A stretch of DNA of 64,000 nucleotides from Aggregicoccus sp. 17bor-14 (lineage in GTDB: Bacteria > Myxococcota > Myxococcia > Myxococcales > Myxococcaceae), in the NCBI RefSeq assembly GCF_009659535.1, contig NZ_VJZZ01000010.1, positions 62,001 through 126,000 on the forward strand. The letters run 5' to 3'. The position numbers and the translations under genes were made by a program. The notes under the pieces are model-generated. The model worked only from the letters and a program-made list of their open reading frames with translations. It did not search any database and was not told the DNA's origin. Each line of letters starts with the position of its first letter. The stretch's first letter is position 1. Below, piece after piece: positions 40,690-51,082 of this stretch.

Positions 40690-41670
40690 TCAGCGCGGAA
40701 AGCGGACCACCACGAGCCGGCCTCCGCGCGAGTCGGGCACGTAGGCCGTGCCGTCCGCGTCCACCGCAACGTTTCGCCCGCCCTGCGCGGTCGGAGCGCT
40801 CGCCACCTTGCGCAGCTCTCCGGCGTGGCTCAGGTCGACGATGGTCAGCGTCGCGGTCTTCCCGCTCGCGACGTAGAGGCGGTGGTGCGCCGCGTCCCAG
40901 GCGGGGTTGTCCACGCCGCCGCCCGTCCCCAGCTCCGCGCGAATCGCGCCTGCGTGCGCGGCGTCCAGCAGCTTCACCCGGTCGGTGCACGCGACCGCGA
41001 GCTGGCGGTGGGAGGCATCGAAGGCGAGCCCGCGCGGGCCCGCCTCGCCGCAGCCGGGCTTCCACGTGTCGAGCACCCGGCGGGCGCGCGCGTCGATGAC
41101 CACGGTGCGGTCCGCGTCCTCCAGGTTCGTGTAGACGAGCCCGCGCGCCGCATCCAGCGCGTAGCCCTCCGGCTCTCCTGCGAGCGGCACCCGCGCCACG
41201 ACGGCAGGGCTAGCCGGATTCTTCACGTCGAGCACCTCCATGGCGTGGGCTTCCGGCAGCGTCACCCACACCTCCTTCGTCGCGGGCACGTACATGACGC
41301 CGTCGGGCTGGGAGGCGAGCTTCACGCAGCCCTCGCGCGCGAGCGAGCGCTGCTCCAGGGCGCACACGGTCCAGTCCGCGCGGTTGCCCACGAAGACCGA
41401 GCCCTCACCCACGGTGACCGAGCTGAGCCCGACCGTGCGCTCGCCGCGCTTCGCCGTGGGGAAGCTCTCGAGCGCCGTGAGCTTCCCGGTGGTCGTATCC
41501 ACCACGTCGAGGCGGCCCGTGTTGCCGGCCGGCAACAGCACCCGGTGCGTGGCAGGGTCGAAGGCGAGGTAGTCCATCGCCACGGGCGCCTCGCCCGGGA
41601 GGGGAATCGACGTCGGAGCGGAGGGCACCTGGAGTGCGAGGAGCAGCGGCAACGCGAGCAGTTGGGACAT
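40690..41670 (-). CDS. YncE-like exported beta-propeller protein
   Basis: A 326-residue exported protein with a Sec signal (SQLLALPLLLALQVPSA). The rest is a series of beta-propeller blades of the YncE/surface-layer type (YLAFDPATHRVLLPAGNTGR, GVMYVPATKEVWVTLPEA, ALDAARGLVYTNLEDADRTV, AWDAAHHRLYVASGKTATL, NVAVDADGTAYVPDSRGG). Each blade pairs a D-x-A turn with a hydrophobic strand and a DV(V)D-like segment. Such proteins bind ligands or DNA outside the cytoplasm; several are co-located with redox systems. The start at 41670 opens the signal peptide and has GAGGTG upstream. It is divergent from the acyl-CoA ligase. Confidence 0.82.
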   Translation of the reverse strand: MSQLLALPLLLALQVPSAPTSIPLPGEAPVAMDYLAFDPATHRVLLPAGNTGRLDVVDTTTGKLTALESFPTAKRGERTVGLSSVTVGEGSVFVGNRADWTVCALEQRSLAREGCVKLASQPDGVMYVPATKEVWVTLPEAHAMEVLDVKNPASPAVVARVPLAGEPEGYALDAARGLVYTNLEDADRTVVIDARARRVLDTWKPGCGEAGPRGLAFDASHRQLAVACTDRVKLLDAAHAGAIRAELGTGGGVDNPAWDAAHHRLYVASGKTATLTIVDLSHAGELRKVASAPTAQGGRNVAVDADGTAYVPDSRGGRLVVVRFPR

Positions 41671-41840
41671 GGCGCACCTCGAAGCCCCGGGGGGCACGGG
41701 GGAAGGATGGCTCAGCCCGAGGTGCTCGTCATTGGACCTGCGGTCCTCCCCCGCGACTGTCTGTCCGGTGCACATCGCGCACGCCGGCGGTGCGGGACGC
41801 CGGGGCCAACGCGCGTACGCTATGGCCCAGGGAGGCTTCC

Positions 41841-43463
<1,623 letters not shown>

Positions 43464-43512
43464 GGGGCCCGCTCAGCGCGGCTCTCGACATGTCGGCCGA
43501 CGCGGCAGGTCG

Positions 43513-43806
43513 TCAGGGCAGGGAGGCGTCGACGCTGGCGGGGAGGTTCGCGCGCCGCTCGGCGCCGTGACGCGCCGCGCGCGCGGGGCGCTCGGCCAGA
43601 GCGCTCGGGAGGGCTTCGGTGGGGGCGAGCTCGGGCATCCGGACGGAGCCCGCGGTCCAGTGCTCCTGCGCACGGTGCGCGAGCCAGCTGCTGGTGCCCA
43701 GCGCGGCGAGCCAGACCCCGAGCACGAAAGCGTAGGCGGCGCCCCTCGAGGAGACGACTGCGCGCCACGCGGGAGGGGGACGGGAAGAGGAGAGGGGAGG
43801 GTGCAC
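43513..43806 (-). CDS. Small single-pass membrane protein
   Basis: A protein of about 97 residues if started at the GTG 43806; a TTG at 43851 or an ATG at 43974 are in frame, and none has a good ribosome site. A Pro/Arg-rich N-terminus is followed by one membrane helix (AAYAFVLGVWLAALGTSSWL) and an Ala/Arg-rich C-terminal tail ending VDASLP. Third codon positions are almost all G or C downstream of 43806, supporting real coding on this strand. The gene lies between the acyl-CoA ligase (convergent) and the MYXO-CTERM protein (divergent). I do not recognise a family. Confidence 0.5.
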   Translation of the reverse strand: MHPPLSSSRPPPAWRAVVSSRGAAYAFVLGVWLAALGTSSWLAHRAQEHWTAGSVRMPELAPTEALPSALAERPARAARHGAERRANLPASVDASLP

Positions 43807-43991
43807 GGGGACACGGACGGGCGAGGGGAGAGGAAATTCGACCGCGTGCAACCTGCGCGAGGTCGATGGCACCCGCTCTAGCGAGCCGCGTGCCAGGCGC
43901 AGCCGTGGCTCCGGGGCCGCGAGGTGACGCTCCTGCCGGCGCCGCACGCTTCTCCATGGCCTCGGCGCAGGCAATCACGTCTAATCGGGGA

Positions 43992-45743
43992 ATGAGCGAC
44001 CTCCGATGGACCCCGCGACTGCTCACACGAGGTGGGCGCGCGCTGGGCGTCCTGCTGCTGCTCGCGTCTGCGTGGGCCGAGGCGGGAACCCTCACGGTCC
44101 GGATCCTCGAGCCCGCTGCGAACCAGGTCTCGAACCTGCAGGTCAACCTGAAGGTGAAGGTGGACTCGGAGCTCGCCATCGCGGGCGTCGTAGCGCGCGT
44201 GGAGGGCCGCGAGCAGGTGCTCTCGGGCGACATCGCGGGCAACTTCCAGGGCGTCGTCGATGTCGCGGGGCTCGCGTCCGGCCCGCACGCGCTGGAGGTC
44301 GTGGCCACCGACGATGCCGGCTCCAGTGCGAGCGCGAGCGTGGGCTTCCGGACCGACCGGGCACCGAGTGTGGAGGTGCTCGCGCCGCTCGAGGGGACGA
44401 CCTCGCGCGGCACGCTCACGGTGCAGGTGCGCTGCACGGACGACGACCCGACGGGCTGTGCGCGCGTGGGCGCGGTGCTCGAGAGCACGTTCGGACAGCC
44501 GCTCGCGGAGGAGGTGGCGCTGCAGCGCTCCAGCGCGGACAGCTCGCGCTTCGAGGGCACGCTCGACACCCGGTCGCTCGACGGCCGCGCGCTGAACCTG
44601 AAAGTCACCGCCACGGATGCGGCCGGGCAGCCGGCGGTCGCCTCACGCGCGATCCTCGTCGAGCGCAGCCCCCGCCTCCTCGAGCTCGCGCAGGTGCAGG
44701 GTCCCATCCTCGACTTCGACGCGAGCCGCATCCTGTTCCAGGAGCCCGGAGGGCGGATCCTGCTGCTCACGCTGGCCACCCGCACCGCCACGCTGCTCGC
44801 CGAGGTGCCGGGAGCTCCGGTGGGGCCTGCGGCGCTCACCGCGAACGGAGCGGTGTTCGCGCTGGGCGAGCAGGCCTTCCAGTGGAGGGGGGGACAGCTG
44901 CAGCCGCTCACGGGCCGCCTCGTCGCGGCGAACGCTGGATGGGCGCTGCTGTCTGGGGCGGGCGGTGCGCTGGTGCGGCGCGAGCTCGGCTCGGGCGACG
45001 AGGTGCAGCTGGCCTCGAGTGGCACCATGGCGCCCTTCGCGCTGGGGCCGGATGGCGACGCGGTGTTCGCGGAGCAACGCGAGGTGGTGTGGCTCGACGA
45101 CGGCGTGCGCAAGAGCTTCACCACCTCGGGTGCCGTGCGTCCCGCGGAGCGCGTGGCCACGGACGGCATCAACCTCACGTACACCGCCGAGGGATGGCCG
45201 GTCCGCGGCCAGAGCAGCTTCGTCACGACGCTGCAGACGGCGCAGGGCAGCCTCGACGTGCCGTCCTTCCCGGTGAAGCTCGAGCAGGGGTGGGCGGCCT
45301 TCAGTCTCCCGGTCGAAAGCGCGTACCAGGTCTTCGTCCGTCCCCCCACCGGAGGCACCCCGGTCCAGGTGAGCCCGCGCTCCAACTCGAGCAGTGTGGA
45401 TGCCCTGGGCGCGGGCGGCGAGGTGCTGTTCGAGCGGGACGGCCGCCGCTTCATTCCGGTGGCAGGGCAGCCCGAGCGCGAGCTGTCCAGCGCGCTGGGG
45501 GTGCCGCGGCTGCGCGAGGGCGAGTGGAGGGTCGCGCTCGGCCGCCACCTCTATCTCCTGCAGACGGGGGCGGAGTTCACCCCTGCGACCGACATCCCCG
45601 AGGAGCCGGCCGCTGCGGACGAGGGCCACCACGACGGCTGCAGCGGGGCAGGGGGTGGCCTCGCGCCGTGGCTCGTGCTGCTGACGCTGCTCGCGCTGGG
45701 GCGCCCGTCCCTGCGCGCGCGGCGCCTCTCGCAGGAGCGCTGA
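43992..45743 (+). CDS. Exported Ig-like/beta-propeller surface protein with MYXO-CTERM-like tail
   Basis: A 583-residue secreted protein. The signal helix (LGVLLLLASAWAEAG, ending near residue 30) is followed by two Ig-like beta-sandwich regions (LTVRILEPAANQVSNLQVNL; PSVEVLAPLEGTTSRGTLTV), the pattern of extracellular Big/cadherin-type domains. A central region of propeller-like strands (ILFQEPGGRILLLTLATRTA; AVFALGEQAFQWRGGQLQPL) follows. The end, Gly-Cys-Ser then a hydrophobic helix (APWLVLLTLLALG) and RPSLRARR, has the Cys, helix, Arg-cluster order of MYXO-CTERM sorting tails, which direct lipidated surface proteins through the myxosortase system. It stands alone and is divergent from the small membrane protein gene. 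The partner or ligand is unknown. Confidence 0.8.
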   Translation: MSDLRWTPRLLTRGGRALGVLLLLASAWAEAGTLTVRILEPAANQVSNLQVNLKVKVDSELAIAGVVARVEGREQVLSGDIAGNFQGVVDVAGLASGPHALEVVATDDAGSSASASVGFRTDRAPSVEVLAPLEGTTSRGTLTVQVRCTDDDPTGCARVGAVLESTFGQPLAEEVALQRSSADSSRFEGTLDTRSLDGRALNLKVTATDAAGQPAVASRAILVERSPRLLELAQVQGPILDFDASRILFQEPGGRILLLTLATRTATLLAEVPGAPVGPAALTANGAVFALGEQAFQWRGGQLQPLTGRLVAANAGWALLSGAGGALVRRELGSGDEVQLASSGTMAPFALGPDGDAVFAEQREVVWLDDGVRKSFTTSGAVRPAERVATDGINLTYTAEGWPVRGQSSFVTTLQTAQGSLDVPSFPVKLEQGWAAFSLPVESAYQVFVRPPTGGTPVQVSPRSNSSSVDALGAGGEVLFERDGRRFIPVAGQPERELSSALGVPRLREGEWRVALGRHLYLLQTGAEFTPATDIPEEPAAADEGHHDGCSGAGGGLAPWLVLLTLLALGRPSLRARRLSQER

Positions 45744-45777
45744 GGACGGGGCCGCAGCGCGGGCGGGCACGCGGCGC

Positions 45778-46842
45778 TCAGCCGCGCGCGGTGGCCTCCC
45801 AGATGACGGCCACAGGCTCGCCCCGCTCGTCCCCGTTCGCTTCGGGGGCCTTCAGGCGGCGCTGCGCCCAGCCGAAGACGCGCACGCGCTCGCCCTCGAC
45901 GCGGAGCTCCCGCGCCGTGGAGGTGACGAGCTCGGGCGGGAGCACGCCGTGCAGCTCCACGAAGCTGTCCGCCGTGCCCTGCCAGAGCGCGGCCCGCTCG
46001 TAGCACTCGTTCAGGGCCGGCTCACCCTGCGCGTCCGTGTGATGGAGCACGCGCCGCTGCACCACGCCCACCTGGAGGCCGCGCTTGCAGTCCCACGCCG
46101 AGGCGCCGACATGTCCTGCAGGGGTGAGGTCCACGCGCGAGTCCGCCGTCCCGTGCCAGAGCACCGCGCGCGTGGCGATGCCGCCCTCGGAGAGAATCCC
46201 CACCTGCTGCCCGTCTCCCACGCCCTGCGCGGCCGTCATGGGCCCCTTGCCCGGCGGGGCGAGGTCGACATAGGTGCGCGCCGCCCCGTCCCACAGCGCG
46301 GCGCGCGTGAAGGGGATGCCGCCGGTGCTCCCGACGTGCTGCGTGCCATCCGTGGCCGTCACGTTCGCGTCCCACTCGGGCGCAGGCAGCTCCTCGGGCT
46401 CCGCACCGCCGCGCCACACCAGCGGCCGGTCGTCCGCGTTCATCTTGCGCTTCCCGTGCCCCACCACCACGTCACCCGCCACGGCCCAGGCCTCTGCGCT
46501 CAGCCAGCCCGTCGCCGGGAGCTCCTGGGGCTGAAGGGCGCCCTGTGCATCCGGGCGCCACAGCAGTGCACCGCCCGCGCAGCGTGCGCCGCTGCCCGTC
46601 CAGTAGCCCGGCAGCGCGTGGCCTCGCCCCAGGCGCACCCCGACATCGCGCCGCTTGGGCGGCAGGGCGAGCAGCTCGGCGACACCCCCGCGCCAGACGC
46701 AGTGCTTGGGGGTGCCGGAGCTGCCGCTGCAGCTGCCCACCGGGAGGTCGCCGCAGAAGCCGAACGGGTAGACGCTGGACGTGCGGGGCAGGCGTGGGAG
46801 GGGCAGGACCGAGACGGTCCAGGGCGAGAGCTGGAGGGGCAT
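45778..46842 (-). CDS. HAF-repeat-like protein
   Basis: A 354-residue protein made of irregular repeats with the core RA(A/V)LW-x-G-(A/T)AD-x-(Y/R)VDL: RAALWDGAARTYVDLAP, RAVLWHGTADSRVDLTP and RAALWQGTADSFVELHG, plus weaker copies (PLVWRGGAEPEELPA, GALLWRPDAQG). Each also contains GxQVGxxxxG, the phrasing of the HAF family of extracellular repeat proteins that form beta-propellers. There is no clear signal peptide, although the first 20 residues are mildly hydrophobic and the start may be further upstream. Codon use is slightly less biased than in neighbours. It is convergent with the MYXO-CTERM gene. Function unknown. Confidence 0.65.
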   Translation of the reverse strand: MPLQLSPWTVSVLPLPRLPRTSSVYPFGFCGDLPVGSCSGSSGTPKHCVWRGGVAELLALPPKRRDVGVRLGRGHALPGYWTGSGARCAGGALLWRPDAQGALQPQELPATGWLSAEAWAVAGDVVVGHGKRKMNADDRPLVWRGGAEPEELPAPEWDANVTATDGTQHVGSTGGIPFTRAALWDGAARTYVDLAPPGKGPMTAAQGVGDGQQVGILSEGGIATRAVLWHGTADSRVDLTPAGHVGASAWDCKRGLQVGVVQRRVLHHTDAQGEPALNECYERAALWQGTADSFVELHGVLPPELVTSTARELRVEGERVRVFGWAQRRLKAPEANGDERGEPVAVIWEATARG

Positions 46843-46889
46843 CCGGCCATTTCAAGCGCGCGGAGAGTTGCTGGCAACTTCACGCCCGC

Positions 46890-48215
46890 TCAGGCGTGCG
46901 CGCGCCGCTCCAGCAGCAGCCGCGAGCGCTCGAGCGCCTGCGCCATGGCGAAGGCGACCTCGGAGACGGGCCGGGCGCTGCGGGCCAGCGCGCGCTGCGC
47001 GGAGAGCCGCGCCTCCACCCGGTCGCGCAGCTCGCGCACGTGCTCGCGCTGCGCGACCACGAAGGACTCGGCCGCGTGCTCGAGCGCCGCGTCCATCGCA
47101 GCGAGCTCCTCGCGCGCCCGCTCCAGCACGTCCGCGAGCTGGCGCTGGCGCAGCTCCAGCTCGCGGGCGAGCCGCTCCACCGCGCTGCGCAGCGGCGCGA
47201 GCAGGGCCTCGAGCTCGGAGGCCCGCAGCTCGCGGCCGTGGCGGCGCCCCGCGCGACCGCGCCGCGGGTCCAGCCACTGCTCGCCCCGTGCGCGCGCCTC
47301 CTTCTCGGCGCGGGTGAGGATGTGCGCGGAGTAGAGCGCCTGCAGCGGCGAGGCGCTGGAGACGATGGGCGGAAAGCCCGTGCTGCTGTTCACGTCCACC
47401 AGGTGCGTGAAGGCCTCCACCCAGCTGTGGTCCTCGCCGTAGCCCGTGTCGGACATGCCCACGGTGGTGACGCCCGGCGCGTCCAGCAGCCCGGGGTAGC
47501 GCGCGCGCAGCTCCTCGAGCTTCGCCCGCCCGCCGTTGATGCGGTGCAGGGAGGAGCCGATCACCTCCTCGATGCCCAGCGCCTCTCCCGCGGCCTCCAC
47601 CACCTGCTGGGGCGAGGCGCTGCTCAGCACGATGCGGATGCCGGGGCAGCGCTCGCGCAGCCAGGCCACGTCCTCGCGCTCGAGGATGAGGTCCTGCCGG
47701 TAGCGCGCCCACACGCGCGCCGCGAGCTCGCGCACCAGCGGCTCCGGCACCGAGGCCATCTGGCGGAACAGCGCGTACTGGGGCACGCGCTGCACGGCCT
47801 GCACCGGCTCGGGGCCGAAGCGCAGGAAGCTGCGGCGGCGCACGAGGCCCAGCCGCGCGGCCACCTTGCCCCAGAGCAGGTAGGAGAGCCCGGGCAGTCC
47901 CCACACGCGCACGGCGCTCCACAGGTAGCGCAGCGCCGCGAGCGGCCGCGTGCGCTCGAGGTAGAAGCGCCCCGCGGTGCGCTGCGGCTCCAGGTCGCGC
48001 AGGTATGCGGCGCCGTAGGCCTGGTACGCGTTGATCTCCCAGCCGAGCAGCTCGCCCATGTTGCGGCCGAGGTGCAGCGTGCGGTCGAGGTCCAGCACCA
48101 GCAGGCGCGTGTCCGGAGGGACCGCGCGCTCGCAGAGCTCGCGGAAGGAGAGCGGCTCGCCAGCGCTCCAGAAGGAGCCGACGACGCGCGTGCGGGGCAT
48201 GTCCTGCGCTTCCAT
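46890..48215 (-). CDS. HAD-superfamily phosphatase with C-terminal coiled coil
   Basis: A 441-residue protein. HAD motif I VLDLDRTLHLG (Asp42, Asp44), motif II VLSSASPQQVVEAAGEALG, motif III lysine in GGRAKLEEL and motif IV GMSDTGYGEDHSW form a complete SerB-like phosphatase core, with a long helical cap between I and II (about 60-190). The residues after about 310 form a charged coiled coil (RELRASELEALLAPLRSAVE; ARELELRQRQLADVLERARE). The mixture of a SerB-type catalytic domain and a long coiled coil is not a family I can name. The substrate is probably a phosphorylated lipid or small molecule. Starts at 48215, 48200 and 48233 are all possible; GGGAGC before 48215 decides. Confidence 0.75.
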   Translation of the reverse strand: MEAQDMPRTRVVGSFWSAGEPLSFRELCERAVPPDTRLLVLDLDRTLHLGRNMGELLGWEINAYQAYGAAYLRDLEPQRTAGRFYLERTRPLAALRYLWSAVRVWGLPGLSYLLWGKVAARLGLVRRRSFLRFGPEPVQAVQRVPQYALFRQMASVPEPLVRELAARVWARYRQDLILEREDVAWLRERCPGIRIVLSSASPQQVVEAAGEALGIEEVIGSSLHRINGGRAKLEELRARYPGLLDAPGVTTVGMSDTGYGEDHSWVEAFTHLVDVNSSTGFPPIVSSASPLQALYSAHILTRAEKEARARGEQWLDPRRGRAGRRHGRELRASELEALLAPLRSAVERLARELELRQRQLADVLERAREELAAMDAALEHAAESFVVAQREHVRELRDRVEARLSAQRALARSARPVSEVAFAMAQALERSRLLLERRAHA

Positions 48216-48318
48216 GCTCCCGAAGCTAAGCATCCCGCGCCACCGCCCCCCGCCCGTGGGCGGAGGGGGAGGGAGCGGGCGGGCCCTGGCCTCGCGGGCC
48301 GCCCTCGGCCAGGTGCCC

Positions 48319-48597
48319 TCAGCCCGTGGTGGAGGGCCCCTCGGGCTCGGCGCTGCGCTCCACGTCCACGGTGAGCCCGCCCACGAGCGCCCCCACGGTG
48401 GCGAGCGACACCCAGGCGGGCGCGAGCGCGAGGCCGACAATGCCCGCGGTGACGGGCAGGTCCAGCAGCGTGCGGCCCTGGCGGCTCTTCACGATGAGGC
48501 GCCGCACGCTCCCCTCCCGGAGGAGCCGCTTCAGCGTGTCCACGACTTGGTCGCCCGCGAGGTTGAGGCGCTCCCAGACGGTCTTCGATTCGGCCAT
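48319..48597 (-). CDS. DUF4342 family protein
   Basis: A 92-residue protein. An N-terminal ubiquitin-like helical segment (WERLNLAGDQVVDTLKRLLR) and a basic turn (EGSVRRLIVKSRQGRTLLDLP) are followed by a hydrophobic helix (TAGIVGLALAPAWVSLATVG) and a Val-Asp-Val-Glu-Arg end. This is the DUF4342 layout, in which a small domain is attached to one membrane helix. No function is known for the family. It lies downstream of the GMC dehydrogenase operon on the same strand, separated by a hairpin at 48614-48635 that may end or attenuate that transcript. GGAG lies about 9 nt before the ATG. Confidence 0.8.
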   Translation of the reverse strand: MAESKTVWERLNLAGDQVVDTLKRLLREGSVRRLIVKSRQGRTLLDLPVTAGIVGLALAPAWVSLATVGALVGGLTVDVERSAEPEGPSTTG

Positions 48598-48613
48598 GGT
48601 GGTGGTCTCCGGT

Positions 48614-48635
48614 GGAGAGGGTGTCTGCCCTCTCC
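48614..48635 (-). terminator. Perfect hairpin between GMC operon and DUF4342 gene
   Basis: GGAGAGGG-TGTCTG-CCCTCTCC forms an 8-bp perfect stem with a 6-nt loop. It lies 45 bp after the GMC stop and 17 bp before the DUF4342 start. There is no T-run. Its arms resemble the dispersed repeat at 1524 and 63794 in the opposite order. Confidence 0.5.
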
Positions 48636-48679
48636 TACGCACTGCGTCCAGAGCGATTGCACCGGGGGCTGCCCGGGCC

Positions 48680-50245
48680 TCAGCCGAGGCTCGCCGCCAG
48701 GTGGCTCGCCCCCACGCGCGCGACCCCGAGGATGGTCTGCATGGGGTTGACGCCCAGGCCGGTGGGCAGCACCGAGCCGTCCGTCACGTAGAGGTTGTCC
48801 AGGTCGTGGAAGCGCAGGGTGCTGTCCACCACGCTGTGCGCGGGGTCCTGCCCCATGCTGCAGCCGCCCATCTGGTGGGCGGTGAAGACGCGCACCCGGT
48901 TGCGCTCGAAGGGGGCCGCATCGAGCGCGCGGTCCACGTCCTCCGCGCGCTCGAGCACCACCGGGTCCGCGTGCAGCGTGGAGACGCGGCGGGCGCCGGC
49001 GGCGAGCTGGATGCGGGCCATGGCCTTCTGCGCCTCGCGCAGCGCCTCCCAGTTCTTGGGCCCCAGCGCGTAGTCGATGCTGAGCCGGCCGACGCTGCCC
49101 TTGCGCAGGCGCACCGTGGCGCCCTGCTCCTCGGGCAGCAGGCCGTCCAGGCTGATGCCGATGCAGGTGGCCGCGTGGGGAAGCTGGCGCATGGTGTCCG
49201 CGTGCTGGGCGCCGATGCCCGAGAGCACCGTGGACGCGAGCAGGGGCTGCAGGGGGCTGGTCTCGATGAAGAAGCCGATGCGCCCGGGGCCCCGCTCGAT
49301 GAACTGGTCGCTCCACACGCTCAAGGGGGCGCCGAAGTAGGCCTCCACGGGGTCGTCGAAGACGGCGCTGGAGACCACCACCGGGTGCAGCCAGGTGCGC
49401 GTGCCCACGCGGCCTTCCGCCTCCAGCCCGCTGCGCAAGAGCAGCGCGGGGCTGTTGAGGGCGCCGCAGGCCACGGCCACCGCGCGCGGCCGGAAGGTGA
49501 GGCGCACGCCGGTGGGGAGGTTCGTCTCGGGGTGCAGCACCTCGGCGTGCACCGCGCTCGCGCGCCGGCCGCTCCACTCGATGTGGAGCGCGCGCGTGTT
49601 CGCGTACACGGTGAGCCCGCGCTCCACCGCGTCCGGGATGAGCGTGGCGTGCATGCCCTGCTTCGCGTCCACCGGGCAGCCCACGCCGCAGCTGCCCGCG
49701 TTGACGCAGTTGTTCACGTTGCGCCGCAGCTGCGCGCGCTTCCAGCCCAGCTTGCCCAGGCCCTCCCAGAGCAGCTGGTTGTTGCGGTTGTTGCGCTCCG
49801 GCGGCCACTCCGCGATGCGCAGGCGCCGCTCGAGCCAGTCCCAGTGCGGGCCCAGCTCCTGGCTCGTCATCCCCTCCACCCCGTGCACGTCGCGCCAGTG
49901 CGAGAGGATGCGCTCGGGGGTGCGGAAGGAGACGCACCAGTTGACGGTGGTGCCGCCACCCACGCTGCGGCCCTGGAGGATGCTCATCGACAGGTCGTCG
50001 GTCGAGCGGTTGGCCATCTCCTGGTACAGGTGCGGGTAGGCCCACTCCTCGCGCTGGTTGAAGTCGCGGCGGGTGTAGTAGCCGCCCTCCTCGAGCAGGA
50101 CGACGCGCAGGCCGCGCTCGGTGAGCAGGTGCGCCGCCACCGCGCCGCCCGCGCCGCTGCCCACCACGCACACGTCGCACTCGACCTCCGTGCCCTGGGT
50201 GAGGTCCTCGGCCGTCAGGATGCGGCCCTGCGGGTGCGCGCTCAT
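48680..50245 (-). CDS. GMC-family flavoprotein dehydrogenase
   Basis: A 521-residue FAD enzyme. The dinucleotide motif VVGSGAGGAVAAHLL (near residue 28) opens the FAD fold. GRSVGGGTTVNWCVSFRTPE is the second GMC block, and VFTAHQMGGCSMG with DGSVLPTGLGVNPMQTI holds the catalytic His and the flavin-contacting C-terminus. A cysteine cluster (NNCVNAGSCGVGCP) lies in the middle and could bind an iron-sulfur centre, as in some GMC relatives. Such subunits oxidise alcohols or sugar alcohols and pair with a small Tat-exported subunit 3 and a cytochrome. The small-subunit gene lies upstream with a 4-bp ATGA overlap; no cytochrome gene is adjacent. Substrate unknown. Confidence 0.9.
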   Translation of the reverse strand: MSAHPQGRILTAEDLTQGTEVECDVCVVGSGAGGAVAAHLLTERGLRVVLLEEGGYYTRRDFNQREEWAYPHLYQEMANRSTDDLSMSILQGRSVGGGTTVNWCVSFRTPERILSHWRDVHGVEGMTSQELGPHWDWLERRLRIAEWPPERNNRNNQLLWEGLGKLGWKRAQLRRNVNNCVNAGSCGVGCPVDAKQGMHATLIPDAVERGLTVYANTRALHIEWSGRRASAVHAEVLHPETNLPTGVRLTFRPRAVAVACGALNSPALLLRSGLEAEGRVGTRTWLHPVVVSSAVFDDPVEAYFGAPLSVWSDQFIERGPGRIGFFIETSPLQPLLASTVLSGIGAQHADTMRQLPHAATCIGISLDGLLPEEQGATVRLRKGSVGRLSIDYALGPKNWEALREAQKAMARIQLAAGARRVSTLHADPVVLERAEDVDRALDAAPFERNRVRVFTAHQMGGCSMGQDPAHSVVDSTLRFHDLDNLYVTDGSVLPTGLGVNPMQTILGVARVGASHLAASLG

Positions 50246-50913
50246 CGCTCCTCCTTCGTCTGGGGGTTCGACGCGTAGAGGCCCGGGGGCGGAGAGCCGT
50301 TGCTCTGGGGCCGCGGCCCCTCGCCCTTCCACTTCTGAGCGCTGGGGTCGTGGAGCCCGGCAGGCTGCCCCGGCCAGCCGGTGGCGAGCTGCGCGCGGCG
50401 GTCGCCGTAGTAGCCGCCCAGCACCAGCGTGCGCAGCGCGAGGTAGCCCGTGCGCCGCACGGCGAGCGCGCTGTCGCGCCACTCGGCGAGCACCCGGTCC
50501 TGCTCGGCGCCCTCCAGCCGCGTGAAGGGGGTGACGCGACCGCCGAAGAGCAGGCCGCCCAGCGCATTCTCGAAGAGGCCGAGCAGCTGCTTCAGCTCCT
50601 TCGCCACCGTGGAGTCGCTCGTCGCGAGCAGCCGGTCCACGTTGAGGGCCGTGGGGATGTCCCGGGTCGGGTCGGGAAAGCCCGTGGTGACAGGCGCGAT
50701 GCGCCGCACCAGCGCCTCCACCACCGCGTACTCGCGCGCCGAGAGCACCCGCAGGCCCTCGGCCGGCAGCGGTAGCTCGCGCCCCGGGCGCAGCGCGAGC
50801 CCGGTGGCTCCGAGCGCGAGCACCGCTCCCCCCAGCAGGCCCTTCTTGAGAAAGCCGCGCCGGGGCATCCCCTCTGGCGCCTGCAGCGACTCTTGCGAGG
50901 TCTCGTGGCCCAT
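50242..50913 (-). CDS. Gluconate-2-dehydrogenase subunit 3-like protein with Tat signal
   Basis: A 223-residue protein. The twin-arginine signal PRRGFLKKGLLGGAVLALG spans about residues 16-36, so it and its partner are probably exported folded. The domain after it (LSAREYAVVEALVRRIAPVT; DIPTALNVDRLLATSD; LFENALGGLLFGGRVTPF) matches the gluconate-2-dehydrogenase subunit 3 family, the small subunit of membrane-bound GMC dehydrogenases. The C-terminal YYGDRRAQLATGWPGQP is also typical. It carries the signal for the flavoprotein encoded immediately downstream (ATGA overlap), which has none of its own. It is divergent from a lipoprotein gene across 169 bp. Confidence 0.88.
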   Translation of the reverse strand: MGHETSQESLQAPEGMPRRGFLKKGLLGGAVLALGATGLALRPGRELPLPAEGLRVLSAREYAVVEALVRRIAPVTTGFPDPTRDIPTALNVDRLLATSDSTVAKELKQLLGLFENALGGLLFGGRVTPFTRLEGAEQDRVLAEWRDSALAVRRTGYLALRTLVLGGYYGDRRAQLATGWPGQPAGLHDPSAQKWKGEGPRPQSNGSPPPGLYASNPQTKEER

Positions 50914-51082
50914 GCCCCGAGACGCTACAAGCCCTCGGGGCCCGCGCGCACGAGGGGCCCCGGTCCGAGGGTCCGCCACACGTGCCCGGCGTGCCGCAGA
51001 GCGAAACGGCGCTTCGCAACCGGGCCCTGCCCTCACCCTCCTGGGCAATGGCTCACGTGCGCGCCCGGACGCAGCATGGCGC

